This document shows, piece after piece, positions 25,362-33,966 of a DNA stretch of 64,000 nucleotides. The DNA comes from CAVXJN01 sp963773585. GTDB taxonomy: Bacteria > Pseudomonadota > Gammaproteobacteria > JASBUN01. The position numbers were made by a program, and so were the translations under genes. Each line of letters begins with the position of its first letter. Position 1 is the first letter of the stretch. Location: assembly GCA_963773585.1 (NCBI GenBank), contig CAVZBR010000005.1, forward strand, positions 186,001 through 250,000. The letters run 5' to 3'. Under the pieces are notes generated by a model. It saw nothing but the letters and a program-made list of their open reading frames with translations. It was not told where the DNA came from and made no database searches.

Positions 25362-27959
25362 ATGAAAAGAATGCTCGTCAACGCAACTCAACCGGAAGAG
25401 TTGCGAGTGGCCATGGTGGACGGCCAACGGTTGTACGATCTCGATATCGAAACACCGGCCCGGGAACAAAAGAAAGCCAACATATACAAAGGCAAGATCA
25501 CCCGGGTCGAGCCCAGCCTGGAAGCTGCGTTCGTGGACTACGGCTCCGAACGGCACGGCTTTCTGCCCCTCAAGGAAATCGCACGCAGCTACTTCAAGTC
25601 TGAAGCAGCCGGCAATGGCGGCCGCGTCAATATCAAAGACGTGGTGTCCGAGGGTCAGGAAATCGTGGTCCAAGTGGACAAGGAGGAGCGCGGCAACAAG
25701 GGCGCGGCCCTCACTACTTTCATCAGCCTGGCCGGCCGCTTCCTGGTGCTCATGCCCAACAATCCGCGCGCCGGTGGCGTGTCGCGGCGCATTGAAGGCG
25801 ATGATCGTGCCGAAGTGCGCGAAGCCATGGCCACGCTCGATATCCCCGAAGGCATGGGCTTGATCGTACGGACCGCGGGCGTCGGCCGCTCGGCGGAAGA
25901 ACTGCAATGGGACCTCGATTACCTGCTCCACCTCTGGAAGGCGATCGAAACCGCGTCCCGCGAACGTGTTGCACCGTTCCTGATCTACCAGGAAAGCAAC
26001 GTGATAATCCGGGCTCTGCGCGATTATCTGCGCGCCGACATCGGCGAAGTGCTGGTGGACGACGAAAGCGTGCACAAGCAAGCGCACGATTTCATGCAGC
26101 AGGTGATGCCCCACAGCCTGCCCAAGCTCAAGCGCTACCAGGACCCGGTGCCGCTGTTCACCCGCTATCAGATCGAATCCCAGATCGAATCGGCGTTTTC
26201 ACGTGAGGTACGCCTGCCTTCCGGCGGCGCCGTGGTGATCGACCACACGGAAGCACTGGTATCGATCGACATCAACTCCGCCCGGGCGACCAAAGGCAGC
26301 GATATCGAGGAGACCGCCCTCAACACCAATCTGGAGGCGGCCGACGAAATCGCCCGCCAACTGAGATTGCGCGACCTGGGCGGCCTGGTGGTGATCGACT
26401 TCATCGACATGTCCCAGTCCCGCAATCAGCGGGAAGTCGAGAATCGTCTGAGGGAAGCGCTGAAGATGGACCGCGCCCGTGTACAGGTCGGACGCATCTC
26501 CCGCTTCGGCCTCCTGGAAATGTCGCGGCAGCGGCTCAGCTCTTCGTTGGGTGAATCGAGCCAGATCGTGTGTCCGCGCTGCGTCGGCCAGGGCACCATC
26601 CGTGGCACCGAATCTCTCGGTTTGGCGGTGTTGCGGATTCTTGAAGAAGAAGCAATGAAGGAAAAAACCGCCTGTGTGGTGGCGCAAGTGCCGGTAAGCG
26701 TGGCGACCTTCCTGGTCAATGAAAAACGGCGATCCATCAACGAGATCGAGGCCCGTCACCGGGTATCGCTCATGCTGATACCGAATCAGCATCTGGACAC
26801 ACCCCAGTACGACATCAAACGCGTACGCACCGATGAGATCGAGGAAGGCGCGCTCAGCTACGAGATGGCCATCGAGCCCGAAACCATCGAGGCGCCTTCC
26901 AGTTTGCAGGCCAAGCCCTTGGCGGAGGCGCCGGCGGTGAAAACCGTAGCACCCCCGACTCCGGTGCCGCCGCCCGCCCCGCCCGCGCTGCGCGCCGAAG
27001 ACGATGGCGGATTCATTCGCCGGTTATGGACCAGCTTGTTTGGCGGCCGTAAGGAAGAAGAACCGGAAAACCGTACCCCGCCTCCGCGCAAGAAAGCGGC
27101 TGCGCACCGGACTCGGGCGGCCACTGCCGAGAACCGCGGCGGCGCCCGCAAGAGCAACCGTGGCCGTCGCGGCGGCCAACAGGCAGGACGGCGCAATTCG
27201 TCCGAGCCCAAGAACGCGGACCCGTCGGCTACTGCGCCGGCGGACAACGGCAACGGCAAGTCGCCAAAATCCGGCGCCGAGTCAACGGTGTCCGAGAGCA
27301 AGCAAGCCCAGCCTGCGAAGCAGACGCCGAAAGCAAAATCCGACACGGGACAAAACGACCTCGCGCAGGGCGAAACCGCAGACAACGCTCCACAGCCGGA
27401 GAAATCTGCCCGTTCCGGGCAGGCGCGCAGCGGCTCGCGCCGCGGGCGTCGGGGCGGCCGCCGTCGCCGTAAATCCAGCGCCACCGGCGAGGCCGGCGGC
27501 CAGGAAGCGCAGTCCAACCAAGCGGGCGAAGCCGACCGTGTCACGCCCAGCGCCGAAAACGGCGATAAACCGGCAGAACGGGCAACCCCTCGTCAGCCGC
27601 GTGAAGCTTCCTCGACCGAGGCTACTACGCCCCCGCCTGCGTCCGAGACCGCCAAGCCGGACGCGCCCGCGCCTGATAGCAAGGCGCCAAGCTCTGCACC
27701 GGTTCCGCAGGCAGCGCCTACATCCCAAAACCAGCCAGCGGCTCCGCAAAGCGCGCCCCCTGCACCGTCACAGCAGCAGGTGCCGGCGCCCGCCGCGCGA
27801 CAGGTCAGTGAGCGTGCGCCAACGCCTCCGCCGGTCGCGCAACCGGCGCCAGCACCCCAAAGCCAGCCGCAAACGCCGCGCGCTGACGAGCCCGCCTCCC
27901 AGTCGCGCGACGAAGCGCAGGATCGGCCGCCGGCGCGGGATGGCAACAACAACACCTAG
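25362..27959 (+). CDS. rne: Ribonuclease E
   Basis: 865 aa endoribonuclease and degradosome scaffold. The catalytic half (1-about 510) has the S1 domain, catalytic D303 (SIDINS) and D346 (VIDFIDM) at the same numbers as E. coli, and the zinc-link C404/C407 (CPRCVGQG). The C-terminal half is low-complexity: a short amphipathic segment GFIRRLWTSLFGG that may bind membrane, two Arg-rich RNA-binding stretches (RGRRGG and RRGRRGGRRRRK) and a long Pro/Ala/Gln tail. The length (E. coli has 1061 aa) and tail suggest a different partner set from that of E. coli. Confidence 0.95.
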   Translation: MKRMLVNATQPEELRVAMVDGQRLYDLDIETPAREQKKANIYKGKITRVEPSLEAAFVDYGSERHGFLPLKEIARSYFKSEAAGNGGRVNIKDVVSEGQEIVVQVDKEERGNKGAALTTFISLAGRFLVLMPNNPRAGGVSRRIEGDDRAEVREAMATLDIPEGMGLIVRTAGVGRSAEELQWDLDYLLHLWKAIETASRERVAPFLIYQESNVIIRALRDYLRADIGEVLVDDESVHKQAHDFMQQVMPHSLPKLKRYQDPVPLFTRYQIESQIESAFSREVRLPSGGAVVIDHTEALVSIDINSARATKGSDIEETALNTNLEAADEIARQLRLRDLGGLVVIDFIDMSQSRNQREVENRLREALKMDRARVQVGRISRFGLLEMSRQRLSSSLGESSQIVCPRCVGQGTIRGTESLGLAVLRILEEEAMKEKTACVVAQVPVSVATFLVNEKRRSINEIEARHRVSLMLIPNQHLDTPQYDIKRVRTDEIEEGALSYEMAIEPETIEAPSSLQAKPLAEAPAVKTVAPPTPVPPPAPPALRAEDDGGFIRRLWTSLFGGRKEEEPENRTPPPRKKAAAHRTRAATAENRGGARKSNRGRRGGQQAGRRNSSEPKNADPSATAPADNGNGKSPKSGAESTVSESKQAQPAKQTPKAKSDTGQNDLAQGETADNAPQPEKSARSGQARSGSRRGRRGGRRRRKSSATGEAGGQEAQSNQAGEADRVTPSAENGDKPAERATPRQPREASSTEATTPPPASETAKPDAPAPDSKAPSSAPVPQAAPTSQNQPAAPQSAPPAPSQQQVPAPAARQVSERAPTPPPVAQPAPAPQSQPQTPRADEPASQSRDEAQDRPPARDGNNNT

Positions 27960-27967
27960 CAGTTGTA

Positions 27968-28006
27968 CCGCCGCGTTTCCGAGGAATGTTCCCGGAAGCG
28001 CGGCGG
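27968..28006. terminator. Bidirectional hairpin between rne and the LMW phosphatase gene
   Basis: 14-bp arms (27968-27981 and 27993-28006, one G-T pair) around an 11-base loop, starting nine bases after the rne stop and ending one base before the stop of the convergent gene. There is no T-tract, so it may act as a Rho-assisted terminator or an mRNA 3' stabiliser. Confidence 0.65.
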
Positions 28007-28007
28007 A

Positions 28008-28484
28008 TTACAATCCGTGGCGCAGGCGAATATCGGCGAGCAGTCCTTCGGCCGCGCTTTCGATCATGTCCAACACCCTTTCGAATCCGGCGGTCCCACC
28101 GTAGTACGGGTCCGGTACCTCGTCCTCGCCCAACTCCGGCGCGAAACTCAGGAACAGACGTAGCTTATCTTCAGCGCCCGCTGGACACAGGGCGCTCAGG
28201 TGAGCGTAGTTGCCGCGGTCCATGGCCAGGACGTAGTCAAACACCTGAAAGTCTTCCTGTAGCGCCCTACGGGCCCGCAGCAGACTCAAATCGACGCCCC
28301 GCTTCGCAGCGGCCGCCTGAGCGCGTGGGTCCGGCGGATCGTCAACGTGATACGCATGGGTCCCGGCAGAATCCACTTCGATCTGGTCCGCCAACCCTTC
28401 CCGCTCCACCAAGTGCAGAAACACACCGTGGGCGGTCGGCGAGCGACAGATGTTTCCCAGGCAGACAAACAACACCTTGACCAT
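28008..28484 (-). CDS. Low-molecular-weight protein-tyrosine phosphatase
   Basis: 158 aa. P-loop CLGNICRS with nucleophile C8 and R14 directly at the N-terminus, and the acid Asp in the late PDPYYGG motif. The ATG at 28484 is chosen because it has GGAG at proper spacing and gives the family N-terminus (MVKVLFVCLGN). It sits in the rne-kdsB interval as in Pseudomonas. Its substrate could be a tyrosine kinase or a phospho-compound; no cognate kinase is seen here. Confidence 0.9.
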   Translation of the reverse strand: MVKVLFVCLGNICRSPTAHGVFLHLVEREGLADQIEVDSAGTHAYHVDDPPDPRAQAAAAKRGVDLSLLRARRALQEDFQVFDYVLAMDRGNYAHLSALCPAGAEDKLRLFLSFAPELGEDEVPDPYYGGTAGFERVLDMIESAAEGLLADIRLRHGL

Positions 28485-28630
28485 GTACGGCTCCAGTTGC
28501 ATAGATTCACGGCTACGACCACCATTACTCCCGTTGCCGACGGGTTTTCGGTGCAGCCACATTGTGAGGACGATATTATATCTGTGCGCGTCGTGGCGTG
28601 TTAACCACTACGGCCTCGCGGGGTAACCGT

Positions 28631-28897
28631 ATGAACGGATCTTCCGTAAGCATCGAACGACTGCGGACCATGATCGGGGTACAGGTAAACCACGAGGGCG
28701 CCTGCTGTGAGGTGGTCGAGGTGTTGGAGGACGGCCCGGTCCTCATACTGGTCAGCATCGACGGCGACTGCATTCAATCGGACCAGTTCGGCAGTCCGAG
28801 CCGCCGCGTACCGACCACGCATATCGTGCCGGTCCTGGGAAGCGACGGCGTATCCCTGCACCCGGCATTCATCGCGCTGAACCTACTGGATCACTGA
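28631..28897 (+). CDS. Small protein of unknown function
   Basis: 88 aa, not recognised. The ATG at 28631 has GGGG seven bases upstream. The sequence is balanced and beta-rich in appearance (VQVNHEGACCEVVEVLEDG, VLILVSIDGD), compatible with a small barrel fold; it has Cys residues 27, 28 and 45 but no metal motif. It is divergent from the LMW phosphatase gene and converges with kdsB (five-base gap). Coding bias and the ribosome-binding site support a real gene; function unknown. Confidence 0.65.
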   Translation: MNGSSVSIERLRTMIGVQVNHEGACCEVVEVLEDGPVLILVSIDGDCIQSDQFGSPSRRVPTTHIVPVLGSDGVSLHPAFIALNLLDH

Positions 28898-28902
28898 CTG
28901 GA

Positions 28903-29712
28903 TCACTGACCGTTTGCGGTGCGCTCCTGCAACAACAGGGAAACGCGTCGCAGGTCATCCTCCGTGTCCACCCCGTGTCCCGGCGGACTATCGGTCAACC
29001 GCACGTGAATCCGCACGCCGTGCACCAGCGCGCGCAATTGTTCCAGGGATTCGGCCCGCTCTGCATAAACCGGATCGAGCCGACTGTATTGGGCGAGAAA
29101 TCCGGCGCGGTATGCATACAGGCCCACATGACGAAGGTGCTGCGATCCGGCCGGCAGCGTGGTGCGGTCGCTGGCGAACGCATCCCGTTCCCAGGGGATT
29201 GGAGCGCGGCTGAAATACATCGCGAACCCATCCGCAGCACGAACCACTTTCACCACGTGGGAGTCGAACAATTCTTCGGCGTGCCGAATCGGCGTACACA
29301 AGGTCGCGATCGTCGCACTCGGATGTGATTCCAGATCGGTGGCCAATGCACGCAGCAACTGAGGCGCGACCAACGGTTCGTCACCTTGCAAATTGACCAC
29401 AATCGTCTGTTCGGGCCATCCCAACCGCACGGCGACCTCGGCCAACCGATCCGTGCCGCTCGGGTGTGAACTGGAAGTCATGCACACTTGCGCACCGAAC
29501 CCTTCCGCCGCCGCGCGAATGCGTTCGTCGTCCGTGGCGATGACCACTTGTTCGGCTCCGCTTTCCAAGGCGCGTTCGTGGACATGCTGCAGCAGCGGTT
29601 TGCCCGCGAGTTCGCGCAATGGTTTGCCCGGCAGCCGGCTGGCGCCGTAACGGGCCGGGATTGCAACTTTGAATACGGGCGCGGCGCTGTCCCCCGTGAC
29701 CGAACTGGTCAC
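28903..29712 (-). CDS. kdsB: CMP-KDO synthetase
   Basis: 269 aa. Activates KDO with CTP for lipopolysaccharide core. The nucleotide-binding IPARYGASRLPGKPL, LQGDEPLV and SPPGHGVDTEDDL motifs are diagnostic. GTG start directly abutting the ycaR stop; the first 13 residues exceed the E. coli enzyme. Confidence 0.94.
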   Translation of the reverse strand: MTSSVTGDSAAPVFKVAIPARYGASRLPGKPLRELAGKPLLQHVHERALESGAEQVVIATDDERIRAAAEGFGAQVCMTSSSHPSGTDRLAEVAVRLGWPEQTIVVNLQGDEPLVAPQLLRALATDLESHPSATIATLCTPIRHAEELFDSHVVKVVRAADGFAMYFSRAPIPWERDAFASDRTTLPAGSQHLRHVGLYAYRAGFLAQYSRLDPVYAERAESLEQLRALVHGVRIHVRLTDSPPGHGVDTEDDLRRVSLLLQERTANGQ

Positions 29713-29895
29713 TTACTCAACTTCTTCGTCGGGAGCCAACTCGCGCGCTTCGTCTTCCAGCATCACGGGTATATCGTCGCGGATCGGATAGGCCAGTCGA
29801 TCTGCTTTGCAGACCAGTTCCTGCTCCGCTTTGCGGAACACCAATGGGCCCTTGCAGATCGGGCAGGCAAGTATGTCCAACAATTTTGTATCCAT
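29713..29895 (-). CDS. ycaR: YcaR/Trm112-like zinc-ribbon protein
   Basis: 60 aa, the same length as E. coli YcaR. DTKLLDILACPICKGPL gives one CxxC pair; a third Cys lies in ELVCKADRL, and YPIRDDIPVML is the conserved core. The ATG at 29895 gives the family N-terminus. Located between lpxK and kdsB as usual; its exact role is not established. Confidence 0.9.
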   Translation of the reverse strand: MDTKLLDILACPICKGPLVFRKAEQELVCKADRLAYPIRDDIPVMLEDEARELAPDEEVE

Positions 29896-29902
29896 GTCGC
29901 GC

Positions 29903-30937
29903 CTATTTCGGTTCTGAATGATCGGGTTCCAAGCGGCGTCCGGCTGCGGCCCTGCGTTCACTACCGCGCCGCGCCGCGAGCCGTTCCAGTATGCGCGGCG
30001 CCAGGTGGGAATCAAGGACCGCTGTTACCGGTACCTGCCAATGATTACTTGCGGCAAGACCTTTGCATTTTACGCCATCTTTTTCGGTCATGAGCACGGG
30101 CAACTGATCTGCGAAGTCGAGATCCCGAGCGCTAAAAACATGATGATCGGGAAACGGGTGCTCGATCAACTGCAATCCACAACGCCGCAGATGGGAAAAA
30201 AACCGAGGTGGATAACCGATGCCGGCAACTGCGTGTACCGGTCGATCGCCGAACGCCCGCAGCGGCTCGAGGCGACCAGATCCATCGACCGCCACTGCGT
30301 GTTCTCCTTCCAGCTCCATTGCGTATTCGTGCCGCGCACCCGGTCCGTTGCTGATAATGAAATCCACTCCCTCGAGACGTATTACGCGTTCTCGCAAAGG
30401 GCCCGCGGGCAGGCAGCGCCCGTTGCCGAAGCGACGGCTGCCGTCGACCACCGCGATCTCCAGGTCGCGCTCGAGCGCAAAATGCTGTAACCCGTCGTCG
30501 GCGACGATCACGTCGCAGGTACCTGCCCGAATCAGCGCCTGTGCTGCCGCGACCCGGTCGGGGCCGACACTGATGGGGCATCCGCAACGCTGCGCCAACA
30601 ATACCGGTTCATCACCCACCCGCGCTGGATCGCTATCGGCGTTGACCGCTTGTGGCCAATGGTCGGCCTTGCCGCCGTAGCCTCGGCTGACGATCCCCGG
30701 CCGCCAGCCGGCGGTACGCAGCACATCGACCAGCCATGCAACCAACGGCGTTTTGCCTGTACCTCCGACACTGATATTGCCGACAACGATCACGGGCACA
30801 TCGACTTTGCTGGTCGGCAACAGTCCGGCCCCGTAGGCCCACCGGCGTAAATCGGTAATCGCGCAGTACAACCAGCTCAGCGGCGCCAACAACAGGGCAA
30901 CCAGGTTGTTCGAATACCAATACCGTTGCAGGGACAT
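29903..30937 (-). CDS. lpxK: Tetraacyldisaccharide 4'-kinase
   Basis: 344 aa. Phosphorylates the lipid A precursor at the inner membrane. P-loop GNISVGGTGKTPL (about 53-65) and a hydrophobic N-terminal helix (about 11-28). It follows msbA after 18 bases; lipid A made here is the substrate of MsbA. Confidence 0.94.
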   Translation of the reverse strand: MSLQRYWYSNNLVALLLAPLSWLYCAITDLRRWAYGAGLLPTSKVDVPVIVVGNISVGGTGKTPLVAWLVDVLRTAGWRPGIVSRGYGGKADHWPQAVNADSDPARVGDEPVLLAQRCGCPISVGPDRVAAAQALIRAGTCDVIVADDGLQHFALERDLEIAVVDGSRRFGNGRCLPAGPLRERVIRLEGVDFIISNGPGARHEYAMELEGEHAVAVDGSGRLEPLRAFGDRPVHAVAGIGYPPRFFSHLRRCGLQLIEHPFPDHHVFSARDLDFADQLPVLMTEKDGVKCKGLAASNHWQVPVTAVLDSHLAPRILERLAARRGSERRAAAGRRLEPDHSEPK

Positions 30938-30955
30938 GTACCGGTCGGTTGCGAC

Positions 30956-32734
30956 TCAAGTCGCTGCGCTCGCCCGCTGCGGAAAATCCGCGAATTGCAT
31001 ACGGTGCAGTGCTGCGTAGTGACCGCCCGCCGCCAGCAGTTCAGCGTGGGTGCCGCTCTCGACGATGCGTCCCTTGTCCAGCACCAGGACGCGATCGGCC
31101 CGCTCAACGGTCGATAGCCGATGGGCGATCACCAAGGTGGTGCGGTCGTGCATCAATCTTTGCAGACCTGCTTGCACATGCTGTTCTGACTCCGAATCCA
31201 GGGCGGAGGTCGCCTCATCCAGAATGAGAATCGGCGCATCTTTCAGGATCGCCCGGGCAATGGCCAACCGCTGGCGCTGACCACCCGATAGCAGGACACC
31301 GTTTTCGCCGACCATGGTATCGAGTCCCTGGGGCAACTCGCGGATGAAGTGCATCGCATGGGCGGCCTCGGCGGCAGCTTCGATATCTTCGCGTGTGCAG
31401 CGCTCGAGGCTGCCGTAGGCGATATTGCGGGCCACCGTGTCATTGAATAAAGTCACGTGCTGGCTGACGAGCGCGATCTGACTGCGCAAGTCGATCAGTC
31501 TTATGTCGCGTACGTCGATGTCGTCGACCAGAATCTGGCCGCTGCTGGGCTCATAGAATCGTGGCAGCAGATTGACTGCCGTCGATTTGCCGCTGCCCGA
31601 GCGTCCTACCAAGGCCACGGTCTGACCGGGTTCCACGCAGAATGTAATGCCCTGCAACACGGCGTCATGTTCGGCGCGGTATGAAAAAACCACGTCCTTG
31701 AACTCGACCCGGCCCGCGGCCCGCTGCAAACGGCGCGTGCCATGGTCGACCTCGGTGGGCGCATCGAGCAGCGAAAAGACGCTTTCTGCAGCCGCGATAC
31801 CCCTCTGCAGTGCGGCATTGACGGTCGTCAGACGCTTCAGCGGCGGCAACAACAGCATCATTGCGGCCAAAAAGGATGCAAAGCTTCCCGCGGTGCGAAT
31901 CTCACTCATCGACGACTGGGTGGCCAGGAATACGATCCCCGCCAGCGCGCTGGCCGCCAGAAACTGGATGAACGGTACGCTGGCAGCGCTGGTTGCAGTA
32001 AGTTTGAGCTGCTGGCGCAGGTTGTTGTTGTTCACTTTTTCGAAGTGGGCCGCTTCGTATTCCTCGCCACCGAACGTCTTCACCACCCGGTGGCCTTCGA
32101 TGGCCTCCTGTGTGACATGGGTGACGTCTCCCATGGAATCTTGGATACGGCCGCTGACTTTTCGAAAACGCTTGCTGACCCGGACTACGACGATGACGAT
32201 GAAAGGACCGCACAATAGGAATGCCAGCGACAACACGCCGCTGCGGTAGAACATCAATGCCAGGAGAAATATGGCGCTCAAGCTATCGCGCACGACAATG
32301 GTGACGGCGTTGGTTGCCGCTTGCGACACCTGCTCGACGTTGTAGGTCAATTTCGAAATGAGCTGCCCGGAGGCGCTGTTGTCGTAAAATGTCGCCGGCA
32401 ACCGCAGCAGATGATCGAACAACTGGCGGCGCAACTTGTAGATCACCATACGTGCCACCCACGCCATGCCGTAGGTGGCGCCGAAGCCCGCGATGCCGCG
32501 CAGCAGAAACAAACCGATCAGCGCCAGCGGGATCCAATGCACGTAAGCCGGATCCTTGGCGACGAAACTCTCGTCGAGCAATGGTTTCATCAATGCGGCA
32601 AAACTCGCCTCGGTAGCGGCGAACACCGCCATGGCAACCACCGAAATCGCAAACACCGGCCAGTGTGGTGTCGCATAGGCAAGTAAGCGTTTATAAGTCT
32701 GAACGCCGCTGGAGGCCTCAGCGCCTGAACTCAT
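30956..32734 (-). CDS. msbA: Lipid A/LPS flippase MsbA
   Basis: 592 aa half-size ABC exporter: six membrane helices, then an ATPase with Walker A GRSGSGKST, signature LSGGQRQRLAIARA, Walker B ILILDEATSALD and switch His in VIAHRLSTVE. Length fits MsbA. The ATG overlaps the exbD stop by four bases. Confidence 0.94.
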   Translation of the reverse strand: MSSGAEASSGVQTYKRLLAYATPHWPVFAISVVAMAVFAATEASFAALMKPLLDESFVAKDPAYVHWIPLALIGLFLLRGIAGFGATYGMAWVARMVIYKLRRQLFDHLLRLPATFYDNSASGQLISKLTYNVEQVSQAATNAVTIVVRDSLSAIFLLALMFYRSGVLSLAFLLCGPFIVIVVVRVSKRFRKVSGRIQDSMGDVTHVTQEAIEGHRVVKTFGGEEYEAAHFEKVNNNNLRQQLKLTATSAASVPFIQFLAASALAGIVFLATQSSMSEIRTAGSFASFLAAMMLLLPPLKRLTTVNAALQRGIAAAESVFSLLDAPTEVDHGTRRLQRAAGRVEFKDVVFSYRAEHDAVLQGITFCVEPGQTVALVGRSGSGKSTAVNLLPRFYEPSSGQILVDDIDVRDIRLIDLRSQIALVSQHVTLFNDTVARNIAYGSLERCTREDIEAAAEAAHAMHFIRELPQGLDTMVGENGVLLSGGQRQRLAIARAILKDAPILILDEATSALDSESEQHVQAGLQRLMHDRTTLVIAHRLSTVERADRVLVLDKGRIVESGTHAELLAAGGHYAALHRMQFADFPQRASAAT

Positions 32735-33159
32735 TGTTGGTCCTTCGACTCGGTACGCACGGTGGCGATCGACAGGCGTTTGAAGCCAATCTGGCCGGCA
32801 GCGTCCATGGCGGTCACCACCGCTTGATGAGGCGTTTTACCATCGGCGCGAATGACCAGTGGCTGCTGGCGATTGTCGCCGGCCGCATCCGTCAGCGCTT
32901 GCTTGACCGTATTCAACTTGCGATTGACCAGTTCCTTATCGCCGATGAAAAACCTTCCTTCGGCGTCGATGACGAGTTCCAGCGGCTTCTCGGTATGGGT
33001 AACCGGTTCCGCTGATGCTTCGGGAAGCTCCACTGCCAGTTCCGAGTCGTGCTTGAAAGTGGTCGACACCATGAAGAAGATCAACAGCAGGAAGACGACG
33101 TCGATCAGCGGCGTCAGATTGATATCCGGCTCCTCGGCCCGCTGGCGGCGCAGGTTCAT
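32731..33159 (-). CDS. exbD: ExbD/TolR-type transport accessory protein
   Basis: 142 aa. One N-terminal membrane helix preceded by NLTPLIDVVFLLLIFFMV, which contains the proton-path Asp, and a periplasmic domain. It works with ExbB to transmit proton-motive force to an outer-membrane partner. No tonB lies next to it; this exbB/exbD pair upstream of msbA is the arrangement also seen in Pseudomonas and suggests an envelope-lipid role. Confidence 0.9.
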   Translation of the reverse strand: MNLRRQRAEEPDINLTPLIDVVFLLLIFFMVSTTFKHDSELAVELPEASAEPVTHTEKPLELVIDAEGRFFIGDKELVNRKLNTVKQALTDAAGDNRQQPLVIRADGKTPHQAVVTAMDAAGQIGFKRLSIATVRTESKDQQ

Positions 33160-33794
33160 TCCTGGTCCTCCTCCTTGATGCTGTCGGTGGGGCGCCTGCC
33201 GTGCATGACCTCGATCAGCTTCACCGCTTCCTGTTCCATGTACACCACGAGCTCATCGACGCGGCCACGGAAATAGCGATAGAACATCAAGGCCGGGATG
33301 GCCACGGACAATCCTGCAGCGGTGGTGATCAACGCCTGCGAAATTCCTCCGGCGAGATTGGAAACGTTGCCTGCGCCATGAATGGTGAGGTTGGTGAATA
33401 CTGCGATCATGCCGATTACCGTACCCAGCAATCCCAGCAACGGCGAAATCGCGGCAATGGTGCCAAGCGTGTTGAGGTATCGCTCCAACTCGTGTACGAC
33501 GTGGCGGCCGGTCTCCTCCACGGTCTCACGCATTACCTCGCGGTCCTTGTCGCGCGTCGCAATGCCGGCCGCCAGCACGCGGCCCAAGGGGGAGCCGTCG
33601 CGAATGCTCTTGACCTTTTCTGAATCGAGCTGGTGATTGCGTTCCCAGTGCCAGACCTGGGCTACCAGATGTTTCGGTATCACGCGGCGTTTTTGCAGCG
33701 CCCAAAGCCGCTCCAGGACGATCCCCAACGCGATCACCGACGCGGCTATGATCGGCACCATCAGCCAGCCACCGGATTTGATTATTTCCCACAC
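33156..33794 (-). CDS. exbB: ExbB/MotA/TolQ-type proton channel protein
   Basis: 212 aa. Three membrane segments: near residues 8-28, 95-120 and 140-165. The cytoplasmic loop lies between the first and second. The family core ISPLLGLLGTVIGMI is present. GTG start; overlaps exbD by four bases. The 172-base gap to comEC holds no gene and presumably contains the promoter of exbB-exbD-msbA-lpxK. Confidence 0.9.
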   Translation of the reverse strand: MWEIIKSGGWLMVPIIAASVIALGIVLERLWALQKRRVIPKHLVAQVWHWERNHQLDSEKVKSIRDGSPLGRVLAAGIATRDKDREVMRETVEETGRHVVHELERYLNTLGTIAAISPLLGLLGTVIGMIAVFTNLTIHGAGNVSNLAGGISQALITTAAGLSVAIPALMFYRYFRGRVDELVVYMEQEAVKLIEVMHGRRPTDSIKEEDQE

Positions 33795-33966
33795 GTTTGC
33801 GCGTCCCTCTCTGGATTACTGTGCCGACGGTCGCCGGGCAATGGCCAATGGCGAATGCGCGTGTGGAACTCCGGCAGAATTGCGGAATCTCAGCGCGTTA
33901 CGTCAATTTAGCGGCCAATCATACTTGATCCGTCGGCGCTTTCGAACCTGGCGCGCAAATTCCCCC

